A stretch of DNA of 64,000 nucleotides from Saccharothrix sp. S26 (GTDB lineage: Bacteria > Actinomycetota > Actinomycetes > Mycobacteriales > Pseudonocardiaceae). Shown here piece by piece: positions 9,263-17,769 of this stretch (the stretch's first letter is position 1; each line of letters starts with the position of its first letter). Position numbers and translations under genes: made by a program. The notes under the pieces are model-generated. The model had not been told where the DNA came from and searched no databases. It saw nothing but the letters and a program-made list of their open reading frames with translations. Location of the stretch: contig NZ_JAJUWT010000024.1 in NCBI RefSeq assembly GCF_021390395.1, positions 1-64,000 on the forward strand, given 5' to 3'.

Positions 9263-10426
9263 TCAGCCGCGGGTCAGGCTCAACCCGTAGGCGGACAGGA
9301 TCTCGCCGACCGGCTGGAAGTAGGTCGTGCCGCCGGAGGTGCAGTTGCCCGAACCGCCGGAGGTCACGCCCTGGGCCTGGCTGTAGCCGGTGCCCGCGAC
9401 CCACGAGCCGCCCGAGTCACCGGGCTCGGCGCACGCGTTGGTGCGGGTCAGGCCGGACACCGAGCCCTGCGCGTAGTTCACCGTCTGGTTCTTCGCCTGG
9501 ACGGTGCCGCAGCGCCAGCCGGTGGTCGAGCCCGAGCGGCAGATCGCCGCGCCGACCGCCGCCGAGGTGGAGCCGGTCACGGTGACGTTGCTGCCGTTGT
9601 AGCGGTTGACCCACGGGCGCGAGGTCCAGCTGGAGTTCGTCCGAACCCAGGCGTAGTCGTTGCCGGGGAAGGACGAGCCCGCGAAGGAGCCCTGCGAGAC
9701 GCGGTTGAAGCCGGTCGTCGCGTTGCCCACGCGGCCGCAGTGACCGGCGGTGACGAAACCGCCGCTGACCGCGAAGCCGACCGAGCACCGGCCGCTGCCG
9801 ATGTAGTACGCGTCGCCGCCGCGCGTGTCGTAGAGGGTCGTCGGGCTCTCGTCGACCTCGACCACCCGCACCGCCGGGCTGACCGACTTGGCCGTCGCCA
9901 GGAACGACTCCGCCGCCGCGTCGCGCTGGAAGCGGTTGACCTCGACCACGACCGAGTTCGTCTGCTCGTCGACCCGCCAGCCGGTGATCGACTTCGGCGC
10001 CGACAGGGTGTCGATCGCCGACTTCGCGCCGGTCAGCTGCTGGTGGGAGAAGGCGACGTACCTGGCGTCCGCGCCCGCGGCCTTCGCCGCGCCCGCCTTG
10101 GCCGGGTCGGCCACCGCGACGACCAGCTTGCCGGTCGCCTGGTTGATCCACGAGCCCGCGTAGGCGCTGCCGACCGCGGACCGCGCCGCGGACTCGACCT
10201 CACCCGCTCGTGCGTCACTCGCCAAACGGGCGGTGATCTGCTCGGCGTTCAGGCCCAGGTCGCGTTCCACCGCTTGGAGCAACCCGGCGGGGTAGCTCTC
10301 CGTGTCGGCCGGGGTTGCGCCCTGGGGCGCCGCCGTGTCCGCGATGGCCGGTACGCTGAGAGCTGTAGCCGTGCCGGCGGCCAGCAGGACGGCCGTGGCA
10401 AGGCGGACCGCACTCGTGCGGTTCAT
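9263..10426 (-). CDS. secreted S1-family serine protease precursor (streptogrisin/alpha-lytic type)
   Basis: A 387-residue pre-pro-protease. Signal peptide: residues 1-30, cut after AIADT or nearby. An alpha-lytic-type prodomain follows to about 195; it acts as a folding chaperone and is removed. The mature chymotrypsin-fold domain has His in TAGHCG, Asp in GNDYAW and Ser in GDSGGS, with three likely disulfides (CSVGF...HCG, CRSG...WRCG, CAEPG...NCTS). It secretes as an extracellular endopeptidase. The ATG is preceded by GGGAG. The leader is about 300 bases long and has two hairpins. It ends at a shared terminator with the dioxygenase gene. Confidence 0.95.
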   Translation of the reverse strand: MNRTSAVRLATAVLLAAGTATALSVPAIADTAAPQGATPADTESYPAGLLQAVERDLGLNAEQITARLASDARAGEVESAARSAVGSAYAGSWINQATGKLVVAVADPAKAGAAKAAGADARYVAFSHQQLTGAKSAIDTLSAPKSITGWRVDEQTNSVVVEVNRFQRDAAAESFLATAKSVSPAVRVVEVDESPTTLYDTRGGDAYYIGSGRCSVGFAVSGGFVTAGHCGRVGNATTGFNRVSQGSFAGSSFPGNDYAWVRTNSSWTSRPWVNRYNGSNVTVTGSTSAAVGAAICRSGSTTGWRCGTVQAKNQTVNYAQGSVSGLTRTNACAEPGDSGGSWVAGTGYSQAQGVTSGGSGNCTSGGTTYFQPVGEILSAYGLSLTRG

Positions 10427-10458
10427 TAGGCGTCTCCCTCATCTTCGGGTGCAGGGGA

Positions 10459-10538
10459 CCCGAGAGCCTGGTTGCAGGGACCGCTCTCGGGGGCTCTAGG
10501 GGGACGGGTGGTGGGGCGGCGGCAGGGGTCGCCCCACC
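10459..10538 (-). other. two leader hairpins upstream of the S1 protease
   Basis: On the protease strand, CCCGAGAGC (10459-10467) pairs with GCTCTCGGG (10483-10491), and GGTGGGGCG (10510-10518) pairs with CGCCCCACC (10530-10538); both are nine-base perfect stems. They lie in the probable 5' leader and could stabilise the mRNA or act as an attenuator. They match no riboswitch I know. Confidence 0.45.
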
Positions 10539-10691
10539 CCTTTACTTCTCGCCCGGGTCGTCGCTCGGGGCTCCCGGTTCGTCGTCGCGCCCGGTGAGGC
10601 GCACCGCGAGGACCGCTTTCCCGCGTCCCGCATGGCACCCCTCCCCGGTCTCTACCGACCAGTACTCACCCGTTCGAGCGACGTTATGACT

Positions 10692-10707
10692 CCGTAACCT
10701 GTTACGG
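10692..10707. promoter_or_regulatory. 16-bp perfect palindrome, likely operator
   Basis: CCGTAAC and GTTACGG are separated by CT. A second, weaker inverted repeat GTGTC/GACAC follows at 10731-10744. Both lie in the gap between the divergent protease and dehydratase genes, where a regulator of either gene would bind. The rest of the 530-base gap shows no gene. Confidence 0.5.
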
Positions 10708-10770
10708 CTCGAGCCATCTGAGGGCGAAGTGTGTCACAGGACACGCCAATGTGACTGCGCTGTGTAGCGT

Positions 10771-10800
10771 TTGACAGTTAACTCTCACTCAAGGTAGTGA
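10771..10800 (+). promoter_or_regulatory. possible promoter for the dehydratase gene
   Basis: TTGACA (10771-10776) and TAGTGA (10795-10800) are 18 bases apart. The -35 is a perfect match to consensus. The dehydratase ATG is about 150 bases downstream. Confidence 0.4.
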
Positions 10801-10956
10801 GTCGATCACCGATTCGGGCGGATTTGCCAGATGTAAGCGATTCGGTGAAGCGAGCCACGGACGTGTGAATGTTGTTGGCCCGGCCGGGTGAGGCAGGAGG
10901 AGTTCCGGTCACCACCCGTGTAGGCGTGACGCCGCCGCAGGGGTGAGGATCGACGC

Positions 10957-11877
10957 ATGGCACTCGTCACGATCTCCGACATCCAGGCCGCCGCCGACCG
11001 CATCGAGGGCGCGGCGGTGCGCACTCCCCTGCTGCGGTTCGACGACGGGTTGTGGCTCAAGCCGGAGAGCCTGCAACCGGTCGGCGCGTTCAAGATCCGC
11101 GGCGCGTACAACGCGGTCGCGCGGCTGCCCGAAGAGGTGCGGGCACGCGGCGTCGTCGCCTACTCCAGCGGCAACCACGCCCAGGCCGTCGCGTACGCGG
11201 CCAAGCTGTTCGGCGTGCCCGCGGCGATCGTCGTGCCGGACACCACGCCCCGGGTCAAGGTCGACGCGACCCGCTCGCACGGCGCGGAGGTCTTCCAGGT
11301 GCCGACGGCGCAGCGGGAGGTGCGGGCCGCGGAGCTGGTCGCCGAGCGGGGCGCGACGCTGATCCCGCCGTTCGACCACCCCGACGTCATCGCGGGCCAG
11401 GGCACCATCGGGCTCGAGGTGGTCGCCGACCTGCCCGACGTGGCCGCGGTGCTCGTGCCGGTCAGCGGCGGCGGGCTGATCTCCGGGGTGGCCGCAGCGG
11501 TGAAGGCGCTCAACCCGGCCATCCGCGTCATCGGGGTCGAGCCGGAGCTCGCCGGTGACGCGGCCGAGTCGCTGCGCGTCGGCACGCTGATCCGCTGGCC
11601 CGCCGACGACCGGGCCCGCACGATCGCCGACGGGCTGCGCGCCGAGCCGTCCGAGCTGACGTTCGAGCACATGCGCGCCTACGTGGACGACATCGTGACC
11701 GTGTCGGAGGAGCAGATCGGCGAGGCGGTCGGCCTGCTCGCGCGGCGGGCCCGGCTGGTCGTGGAGCCCAGCGGCGCGGTCACGGTCGCCGCCCACCTCG
11801 CGCGGCCGGCCGAGCGCACCGTGGCCGTGCTGTCGGGAGGGAACGTCGACCCGGAGGTGTTCGCCCGCTACCTGTGA
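10957..11877 (+). CDS. threonine/serine dehydratase-like PLP enzyme
   Basis: A 306-residue fold-type II PLP enzyme of the threonine ammonia-lyase group. The Schiff-base Lys is in PVGAFKIRGAYN near residue 46. The substrate loop YSSGNHAQA is near 69, and the phosphate-binding loop VSGGGLISG near 170. It has no C-terminal ACT/regulatory domain, so it is a catabolic-type or side-reaction lyase rather than the allosteric IlvA. A serine racemase or beta-hydroxyaspartate-type activity cannot be excluded. ATG was chosen; a weak GAGG precedes it. It is convergent with the MFS gene with only two bases between stops. Confidence 0.88.
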   Translation: MALVTISDIQAAADRIEGAAVRTPLLRFDDGLWLKPESLQPVGAFKIRGAYNAVARLPEEVRARGVVAYSSGNHAQAVAYAAKLFGVPAAIVVPDTTPRVKVDATRSHGAEVFQVPTAQREVRAAELVAERGATLIPPFDHPDVIAGQGTIGLEVVADLPDVAAVLVPVSGGGLISGVAAAVKALNPAIRVIGVEPELAGDAAESLRVGTLIRWPADDRARTIADGLRAEPSELTFEHMRAYVDDIVTVSEEQIGEAVGLLARRARLVVEPSGAVTVAAHLARPAERTVAVLSGGNVDPEVFARYL

Positions 11878-11879
11878 GT

Positions 11880-13328
11880 TCAGTCGGGCAGGCGCGCGGG
11901 CGGGGCGTCCACGGCGCAGCTGAGGCACTCGTGGGCCGGTTTGAGCACGCGATTGTCCGTGCCCAGGGCCAGCAGCCCGCCGACGATCGACGCGACCGCG
12001 CACACCAGCAGGGCCGTCCGCCAGCCCTCGGTGAGCGCGGTCGGGTCGGCGTACTGGGCCCCGGTCAGGCCCGCCACCGCGGGCAGCACGGCCACCGCGA
12101 CCAGGCTGCCGGTGCGGGCGACGGCGTTGTTCACCCCGGACGCCACGCCCGCGTACCGGTCGGGCGCGGCGGCCAGCACGGTCGCCGTCACCGGGGCCAC
12201 CACCGCCGCCAGGCCGAAGCCGAACACCAGCAGGCCGGGCAGCACGTCGGTCCAGTAACCGGCCCCCGGCTCGACCCGGCGCAGCAACAGCATCCCGACG
12301 CCGATCAGGACGGGTCCGCCGACCAGTTGGGCGCGCGGCCCGAACCGCTGGGCGAGGCTGCCGGAGCGCGCCGACAGGACCAGCATGATGATCGTGATCG
12401 GCACGCCGGCCAGGCCGGACGCCGTGGGCGAGTAGTGCAGCGACACCTGAAGTTGCAGCACCATGAGCACCATCACCCCGCCCAGGGCGGCGTAGACCAG
12501 GAACGTCAGGGCGTTGGCCAGCACGAACGTCCGGTTGGCGAACAGCCGGGGCGGCACCAGCGGGTCGTGGCCGCGCCGTTGCATCACCACGAACGCCACC
12601 AGGCCCGCCACGCCGACCGCGCCCGCCGCGACGACGAGCGCGTCCGCGCCCCGCACGGGCGCTTCGACCAGCGCGCCGGTGATGCCCGCCAGGCCGACCG
12701 CCCCGACGACCGACTCACCGATGTTCGGGTGGCCGGTGAGGGCCTCGTCGCGGGACTCGGGCACGTACCGGCGGGCCAGCCACACGCAGACCGCCGCGAC
12801 CGGCAGGTTGATCAGGAACGCGAGCCGCCACGACCACGCCTGCACCAGCAGGCCGCCCAGCAGCGGCCCGACCGCCGTGGCCACGCCGGACAGCCCCGAC
12901 CACGCGCCGATCGCCCGACCCCGGTCGGCGCGGGCGAACACCGACTGGAGGATGGCCAGCGAGCCGGGCGTGAGCAGCGCGCCGCCGACGCCTTGCAGCA
13001 CGCGGGCCACCACGAGCAGCTCGGTGGTCGGCGCCAGCCCGCAGAGCAGGGACGCCGCGCCGAACCACAGCACGCCGAAGGTGAAGACGCGGCGGCGGCC
13101 GTAGCGGTCGCCCAACGAGCCCGCGATCAGGATCAGCGACGCCAGGGCCAGCAGGTAGCCGTCGAGGATCCACTGCAACCCGGCGACGGACGCGCCCAGC
13201 TCGGCCCCGATGCGGGGCAGGGCGACGTTGACGATCGTGCTGTCGAGCATCGCCATGCCCGAGCCGAGGATGGTCGTCGCCAACACGGCCCTGGCCCGTC
13301 CCGTGCCCCACACCACGATCTCCGCCAC
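11880..13328 (-). CDS. DHA2-family MFS drug exporter (14 TM)
   Basis: A 482-residue proton antiporter of the EmrB/QacA group. The motif A loop GSLGDRYGRRRVF follows TM2, and motif D1 sits in TM1 as LDSTIVNVALPRI. About 14 hydrophobic helices can be counted. I used the GTG at 13328 (VAEIVVWGTG), which places TM1 close to the N-terminus; an ATG 26 codons upstream is possible but adds only a hydrophilic Pro/Arg-rich stretch. No regulator is adjacent. Its substrate is unknown. These exporters often protect against drugs or the producer's own metabolites. Confidence 0.9.
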   Translation of the reverse strand: MAEIVVWGTGRARAVLATTILGSGMAMLDSTIVNVALPRIGAELGASVAGLQWILDGYLLALASLILIAGSLGDRYGRRRVFTFGVLWFGAASLLCGLAPTTELLVVARVLQGVGGALLTPGSLAILQSVFARADRGRAIGAWSGLSGVATAVGPLLGGLLVQAWSWRLAFLINLPVAAVCVWLARRYVPESRDEALTGHPNIGESVVGAVGLAGITGALVEAPVRGADALVVAAGAVGVAGLVAFVVMQRRGHDPLVPPRLFANRTFVLANALTFLVYAALGGVMVLMVLQLQVSLHYSPTASGLAGVPITIIMLVLSARSGSLAQRFGPRAQLVGGPVLIGVGMLLLRRVEPGAGYWTDVLPGLLVFGFGLAAVVAPVTATVLAAAPDRYAGVASGVNNAVARTGSLVAVAVLPAVAGLTGAQYADPTALTEGWRTALLVCAVASIVGGLLALGTDNRVLKPAHECLSCAVDAPPARLPD

Positions 13329-13414
13329 CGACCCAGTCTGCTCCTGGAGTTGTCCACAGGCGGGGCGGGGAGGCCGGAAAACGTCGGTGCGAGCCGGCAG
13401 TATCAAGAACAGGG

Positions 13415-13433
13415 GTCCCCCTGCGCGGGGGAC
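13415..13433 (-). terminator. hairpin between dasR-like gene and exporter
   Basis: GTCCCCC (13415-13421) pairs with GGGGGAC (13427-13433) around a five-base loop. It is downstream of the regulator on the minus strand and upstream of the exporter, so it probably ends the regulator transcript or acts as an attenuator for the exporter. Confidence 0.5.
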
Positions 13434-13663
13434 GCCGGCAAAGCACTGCCGAACGCCGAAAAGCGCGGAAAGCGCGACAAAGGGCGGAAAGAAACGGAAA
13501 AGTGCGCCGACAAAACACCAGCGGTCGGGTCTGCCGAACGCCGTGAAAGGCTCGGGTCAAGCCTCTGACCAGCGACGATGGCGAGCCTGCCGGAAGCGGT
13601 GACCGGCACGTGAAAGGCGCGCCGCCCGGTGTCGCGAGGCGGAACCGGGCGGCGGTGCGGCGG
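13434..13663. other. purine-rich spacer without a gene
   Basis: The + strand carries repeated GGAAAGCG/GGAAAG-like blocks (about 13455-13505), unusually A-rich for this genome. On the minus strand this is a CTTTCCGC-type pyrimidine tract upstream of the exporter. No open frame with protein-like content was found. Confidence 0.4.
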
Positions 13664-14422
13664 TCAGTCGGCGGGGCGGTTCAGGGTGGCGACGAACTTG
13701 TAGCGGTCGCCCCGGTACACCGAGCGCACCCATTCCACCGGGTTGCCCTCCGTGTCGAACGAGTGCCGCGACAGCAGCAGCATCGGCAGGCCGATGTCGG
13801 CGCCCAGCAGCTCGGCCTCCTCCGGCGACGCGAGCGCCGTCTCGATCGTCTCCTCCGCGTGCCCCATCTCGACGCCGAACCGCTCCCGCAGCACCTGGTA
13901 CAGCGACGCGCCCGGCGCGAGGTAGCGGCGCAGGCCGCGGAACCGGCCCAGGGCCAGGTGGGTGGTCTCGATCGCCATCGGCTCGCCGTCGGCCAACCGC
14001 AGCCGGTGCAGGCGCAGCACCTTCGCGCCCGCCCGCACGCCCAGCAGGCGGGCCAGCTCGGCCTCCGCGGCCATCTCCGACGCCTCGATCAACCGCGACG
14101 ACGGCTGCCTGCCCTGCGCCTTCATGTCCTCTGTGTACGACGACAGCTGGAGCCGTTGCGCCACCTTGGGTTCGGCCGCGAACGTGCCCTTGCCCTGCAC
14201 GCGCAGCAACCGGCCCTCCACGGTCAGTTCGGCAAGCGCTTGCCGGACCGTGGTGCGCGACACGTCGAACTCCGCCGCCAGCGAGCGCTCCGTCGGGATC
14301 GGCGATCCGGGCGGCAACGCGCGCAGCAGGTCGAGCAGGTGCCGCTTGAGTCCCCAGTACTTCGGCTCGCGCTGCGCGCGAGTCCTGGCGTCCACGCCAG
14401 TCGCAGGGCTCGTCTCGAGCAT
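13664..14422 (-). CDS. dasR: GntR/HutC-family regulator, DasR-like
   Basis: A 252-residue regulator. The N-terminal winged helix (residues 20-90) contains IPTERSLAAEFDVSRTTVRQ; the C-terminal UTRA effector domain binds a sugar phosphate. In Streptomyces, DasR sits next to and divergent from dasABC, binds 16-bp dre boxes and is released by GlcN-6-P. Here the gene is in the same place, and three dre-like sites lie at dasA, nagA and the SIS gene. The ATG at 14422 was chosen because GAGGAGG precedes it; the open frame extends further upstream but through the intergenic region. The name is by context and domain, not by direct comparison. Confidence 0.88.
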   Translation of the reverse strand: MLETSPATGVDARTRAQREPKYWGLKRHLLDLLRALPPGSPIPTERSLAAEFDVSRTTVRQALAELTVEGRLLRVQGKGTFAAEPKVAQRLQLSSYTEDMKAQGRQPSSRLIEASEMAAEAELARLLGVRAGAKVLRLHRLRLADGEPMAIETTHLALGRFRGLRRYLAPGASLYQVLRERFGVEMGHAEETIETALASPEEAELLGADIGLPMLLLSRHSFDTEGNPVEWVRSVYRGDRYKFVATLNRPAD

Positions 14423-14564
14423 GCCTTCCTCCTCGCCCCTTGCCAGCCGACCTTGCCAGCGCTCCCAGACACAGGATGCCTTGTCCTCGTCGGATCGTGC
14501 GCCCGAACCCCCGACAACGGTCGAGAAAATGATCCGATGACTTTGCAACGGTCCAGCAACGGCC

Positions 14565-14593
14565 TTGACATGCCTTGTGGCGAGGCACACTCT
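14565..14593 (+). promoter_or_regulatory. promoter of the das operon
   Basis: TTGACA (14565-14570) is followed, after 17 bases, by CACTCT (14588-14593). The dre-like box starts eight bases after the -10, where bound repressor would block the start of transcription. Confidence 0.55.
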
Positions 14594-14600
14594 AGGCCGC

Positions 14601-14616
14601 ATTGGTCTACACCACT
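14601..14616 (+). promoter_or_regulatory. DasR-box (dre)-like operator at dasA
   Basis: ATTGGTCTACACCACT is a close match to the published dre pattern (TGGTCTAGACCA core); only a few positions differ. It lies between the promoter and the dasA GTG. Confidence 0.8.
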
Positions 14617-14664
14617 TTGGCGTTCCGGTCGTTGGGACCGGGGCATGGGGAAAGGGCGCACAAC

Positions 14665-15948
14665 GTGAAGGGCTGGAGAGGACTGGCCGTAGGTGCCGCC
14701 GCACTCGCGGTGGCCGTGGCCGGATGTGGCACGAGCTCCGACGGCGGCAGCGGCAACTCCGGGGAACCCAAGACGCTGACGGTGTGGTTGATGGACGGCT
14801 CGGCGCCGACCACCCTGACCGACGCGCTCAACAAGGAGTTCCAGGACGCGCACCCCGGCGTCACCGTCAAGTACGAAGTGCAGAAGTGGAACGGCATCCA
14901 GGAGAAGCTGACCACCGCGCTGACCAGCAACAACCCGCCGGACGTCATCGAGCTGGGCAACACCCAGACGGCGAAGTTCGCGGCCGAGGAGACGCTGACC
15001 GACCTCAGCGGGGACGTCTCCGGCCTCAACGGCGACCAGTGGCTCGGCGGCCTCGAGGACTCGCTGACCTGGGACGGCAAGCAGTACGGCCTGCCGTTCT
15101 ACGCCGCGAACCGCACGGTCATCTACCGGACCGACCTGTTCCAGGCCGCGGGCATCGCCGCCGCGCCGAAGTCGCGTGACGAGTGGGTCAGCGCGATCGA
15201 GAAGCTGAAGGCCGCCAACGCCGCGGACCCGGACTTCCAGCCGCTCTACCTGCCCGGCCAGTCCTGGTACGTGCTGCTGTCGTTCATCTGGGACGAGGGC
15301 GGTGACGTGGCCAAGCCGCAGGGCTCCGCCTGGGCGGGCGCGGTGGACACCCCGCAGGCCAAGGCCGGCCTGGAGTTCTACAAGAAGCTGGTCGACACCT
15401 CCGGCACGAAGGCCCCGAAGGACGCCGACGAGGCCACCCCGCAGCAGATGGAGGTGTTCGCCACGGGCAAGGTCGGCATGATGATCGGTCTGCCGTGGGA
15501 GCTCGCGGGCGCGGTCAAGGCCAACGCGGACCTGAAGGAGAAGGTCGGCGCGTTCCCGATCCCGTCGAAGACCGCGGGCAAGACGGCCCCGGTGTTCCTG
15601 GGCGGCTCGAACCTGGCCATCCCGGCCGGCAGCAAGAACGCCGACCTGGCCAAGGAGTACCTGAAGCTGCTGTCGTCCAAGAAGTACCAGGACATGCTGG
15701 CCGAGGGCGGCGCGGTGCCCGGCACCTCCACCGACACCTCGAAGCTCGCCACCACCCCGATCGGCAAGGCGCTGGCCGAGTCCGCCCCCAACGGCAAGGT
15801 CACCCCGACCACGCCGTCGTGGGCCGCGGTCGAGGCGGGTCAGAACCCGCTGAAGGACATGCTGACCGCGTACCTGACCGGCGCGAAGCCGCTGGACCAG
15901 GCGACGGCCGACGCGAACGCCGCCCTGTCGAAGACCCTGGGCGGATGA
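14665..15948 (+). CDS. dasA: sugar ABC transporter substrate-binding lipoprotein, DasA-like
   Basis: A 427-residue binding protein of the extracellular family 1. It has an N-terminal lipoprotein signal with lipobox VAVAGC (Cys about residue 21) and then a Gly/Ser-rich spacer. The mature part begins LTVWLMDGS. In Streptomyces the homologue captures N,N'-diacetylchitobiose released from chitin. GTG 14665 has AAAGGG nine bases upstream; the frame open before it crosses the dre box and is not coding. It is the first gene of dasABCD. No ATPase is encoded, so a shared MsiK-type ATPase is expected elsewhere in the genome. Confidence 0.92.
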   Translation: MKGWRGLAVGAAALAVAVAGCGTSSDGGSGNSGEPKTLTVWLMDGSAPTTLTDALNKEFQDAHPGVTVKYEVQKWNGIQEKLTTALTSNNPPDVIELGNTQTAKFAAEETLTDLSGDVSGLNGDQWLGGLEDSLTWDGKQYGLPFYAANRTVIYRTDLFQAAGIAAAPKSRDEWVSAIEKLKAANAADPDFQPLYLPGQSWYVLLSFIWDEGGDVAKPQGSAWAGAVDTPQAKAGLEFYKKLVDTSGTKAPKDADEATPQQMEVFATGKVGMMIGLPWELAGAVKANADLKEKVGAFPIPSKTAGKTAPVFLGGSNLAIPAGSKNADLAKEYLKLLSSKKYQDMLAEGGAVPGTSTDTSKLATTPIGKALAESAPNGKVTPTTPSWAAVEAGQNPLKDMLTAYLTGAKPLDQATADANAALSKTLGG

Positions 15949-15955
15949 CGGACGC

Positions 15956-16945
15956 ATGACGGCCGTGCACACGACCGACGCCGCGGTGCCGACGAACTCC
16001 TCGTCGGCACCGCGGCGTGCCGCACCGGACGGCGCGCCGCGCCGTCGGGGCAGCGCCTTCGACCGGGCGCTGCCCTACCTGCTGCTGGCCCCCGCCGTGG
16101 TGGCCATCCTCTGGCTGATCGGTTGGCCCGTCCTCTCCGTCCTGGTGACCAGTTTCCGCCGGCTGAACCTGCGCGAGCTGACCCGCGGCGAGGTCGTGTG
16201 GGTCGGTCTGGACAACTACACCGAGATCCTGGGCGACCCCGGGTTCTGGGTCATCGCGGTGCGCTCGGTGGTGTTCACCGCGCTCGTGGTGGTCGCGTCG
16301 GTCCTCGCGGGCCTGCTGATCGCGCTGCTGATGCGGCAGATCAGCCCGGTCGTGCGGATCGTGCTGCAAGTGGCGATGCTGCTGGCGTGGGCGATGCCGC
16401 TGCTCGCGGCCACCACGGTCTACCAGTGGATCTTCGACCAGCAGTACGGCATCCTCAACAAGACCCTGGTCAAGCTCGGGTTCGACTCGTTCGCCGGGTT
16501 CTCGTGGTTCGGCACCGGCACGTCGACGCTGGCCGTGATCGGGCTGCTGATCGTGTGGCAGGCCGTGCCGTTCCTGGCGTTCTCCCTCTACGCGGGCGCC
16601 ATCGGGATCCCGAAGGACCAGTACGAGGCGGCGGGCATCGACGGCGCGTCGGCGTGGCAGACGTTCCGCTCGGTGACGTGGCCCGAGCTGAGGCCGTTGT
16701 TGCTGATGGTGACGTTCCTGTCGCTGCTGTGGGACTTCAAGGTGTTCACGCAGGTCTGGGCCATGCGCAAGGGCGGCCCGGACGGCGGCAGCACCACGTT
16801 GCCCGTCTACCAGTACCTGGAGGGCATCTCCAAGAGCCACTTCGGCGTGGCCGCCGCGGTGTCCGTGGTGATGGTGGCGCTGCTGGCGCTGCTGACCTTC
16901 CAGTACCTGCGCAGGCTGGTCCGATCCCAGGAGGGCGAGCTGTGA
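15956..16945 (+). CDS. dasB: sugar ABC transporter permease, MalF/DasB-like
   Basis: A 329-residue permease with six membrane helices behind a disordered, Arg/Ser-rich N-terminus of about 35 residues. The EAA loop that contacts the ATPase is YEAAGIDGASAWQTFRSVTWP near residue 225. It lies seven bases after dasA, and its stop overlaps the start of dasC (GTGA). Confidence 0.93.
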   Translation: MTAVHTTDAAVPTNSSSAPRRAAPDGAPRRRGSAFDRALPYLLLAPAVVAILWLIGWPVLSVLVTSFRRLNLRELTRGEVVWVGLDNYTEILGDPGFWVIAVRSVVFTALVVVASVLAGLLIALLMRQISPVVRIVLQVAMLLAWAMPLLAATTVYQWIFDQQYGILNKTLVKLGFDSFAGFSWFGTGTSTLAVIGLLIVWQAVPFLAFSLYAGAIGIPKDQYEAAGIDGASAWQTFRSVTWPELRPLLLMVTFLSLLWDFKVFTQVWAMRKGGPDGGSTTLPVYQYLEGISKSHFGVAAAVSVVMVALLALLTFQYLRRLVRSQEGEL

Positions 16946-17763
16946 CCGCGAAAAAGGTCTCCGCCAACGTCGTGGCGCTGGTCGTGGCGTTGTTCTTCGC
17001 GTTCCCGACCTACTGGATGGTGTCCACGGCGCTCAAGCCGCGCAAGGACCTGCTGTCCACCGGTTACGACCTGATCCCGTTCTCCGTGACGGGCTCGAAC
17101 TTCGCCACCGCGTGGACCAAGCCCGGGTTCCTCGACGCGCTGGGCAACAGCCTGCTGGTGTCGCTGACCGCGGTGCTGGGCGCGGTCGTGGTGGGCCTGC
17201 TGGCGGCGGTGGCGCTGTCGCGGATGCGGTTCAAGGGCCGCAAGGGCTTCGCGATGATGCTGCTGGTGGCGCAGATGGCGCCGTTCGAGGCGCTGCTGAT
17301 CCCGATGTTCCTGATGATGCGCGACCTGGACCTGCTCGACCGGCTGCCCGCGTTGGCGCTGATCTACTTCGCGGTGACGCTGCCGTTCTGCGCGTGGACG
17401 CTGCGCGGGTTCGTCAACGGCATCCCGCTGGAGCTGGAGGAGGCGGCGATGGTGGACGGCTGCGGCCGGTGGGGCGCGTTCCGCCGCGTCACGCTGCCGC
17501 TGCTCGGCCCGGGCCTGGTCGCCACGTCGGTGTTCGCGTTCGTGACCGCGTGGAACGAGTTCCTGTTCGCGTTGTCGCTGGTCAAGGACCAGACGAAGGA
17601 GACCCTGCCGGTGTGGCTGTCGGGGTTCCAGACGCAGTTCGGCACGGACTGGGGTGGCGCGATGGCCGCGTCGGCGCTGTTCACCCTGCCGGTGCTGGTG
17701 TTCTTCCTGATCGTGCAGCGCAAGATGGTCACCGGCGTCACGGCCGGTGCGGTGAAGGGGTAG
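16942..17763 (+). CDS. dasC: sugar ABC transporter permease, MalG/DasC-like
   Basis: The second permease, 273 residues and six membrane helices. EAA loop: EEAAMVDGCGRWGAFRRVTLP near residue 170, just after the segment FVNGIPLEL. GTG 16942 has GGAGGG seven bases upstream and overlaps the dasB stop. It pairs with DasB to form the channel of the chitobiose-type importer. Confidence 0.93.
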   Translation: MTAKKVSANVVALVVALFFAFPTYWMVSTALKPRKDLLSTGYDLIPFSVTGSNFATAWTKPGFLDALGNSLLVSLTAVLGAVVVGLLAAVALSRMRFKGRKGFAMMLLVAQMAPFEALLIPMFLMMRDLDLLDRLPALALIYFAVTLPFCAWTLRGFVNGIPLELEEAAMVDGCGRWGAFRRVTLPLLGPGLVATSVFAFVTAWNEFLFALSLVKDQTKETLPVWLSGFQTQFGTDWGGAMAASALFTLPVLVFFLIVQRKMVTGVTAGAVKG

Positions 17764-17769
17764 GACCGC

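Noticed and set aside
10426..10638. A 70-codon minus-strand frame upstream of the S1 protease as a small gene
   Set aside because: Pro/Arg-rich, lies in the leader with two hairpins, has no ribosome site, and overlaps the protease promoter region.
11874..13568. A 564-codon + strand frame across the DHA2 exporter gene
   Set aside because: Gln/His/Arg-rich shadow without domains; it is antisense to a 14-helix transporter.
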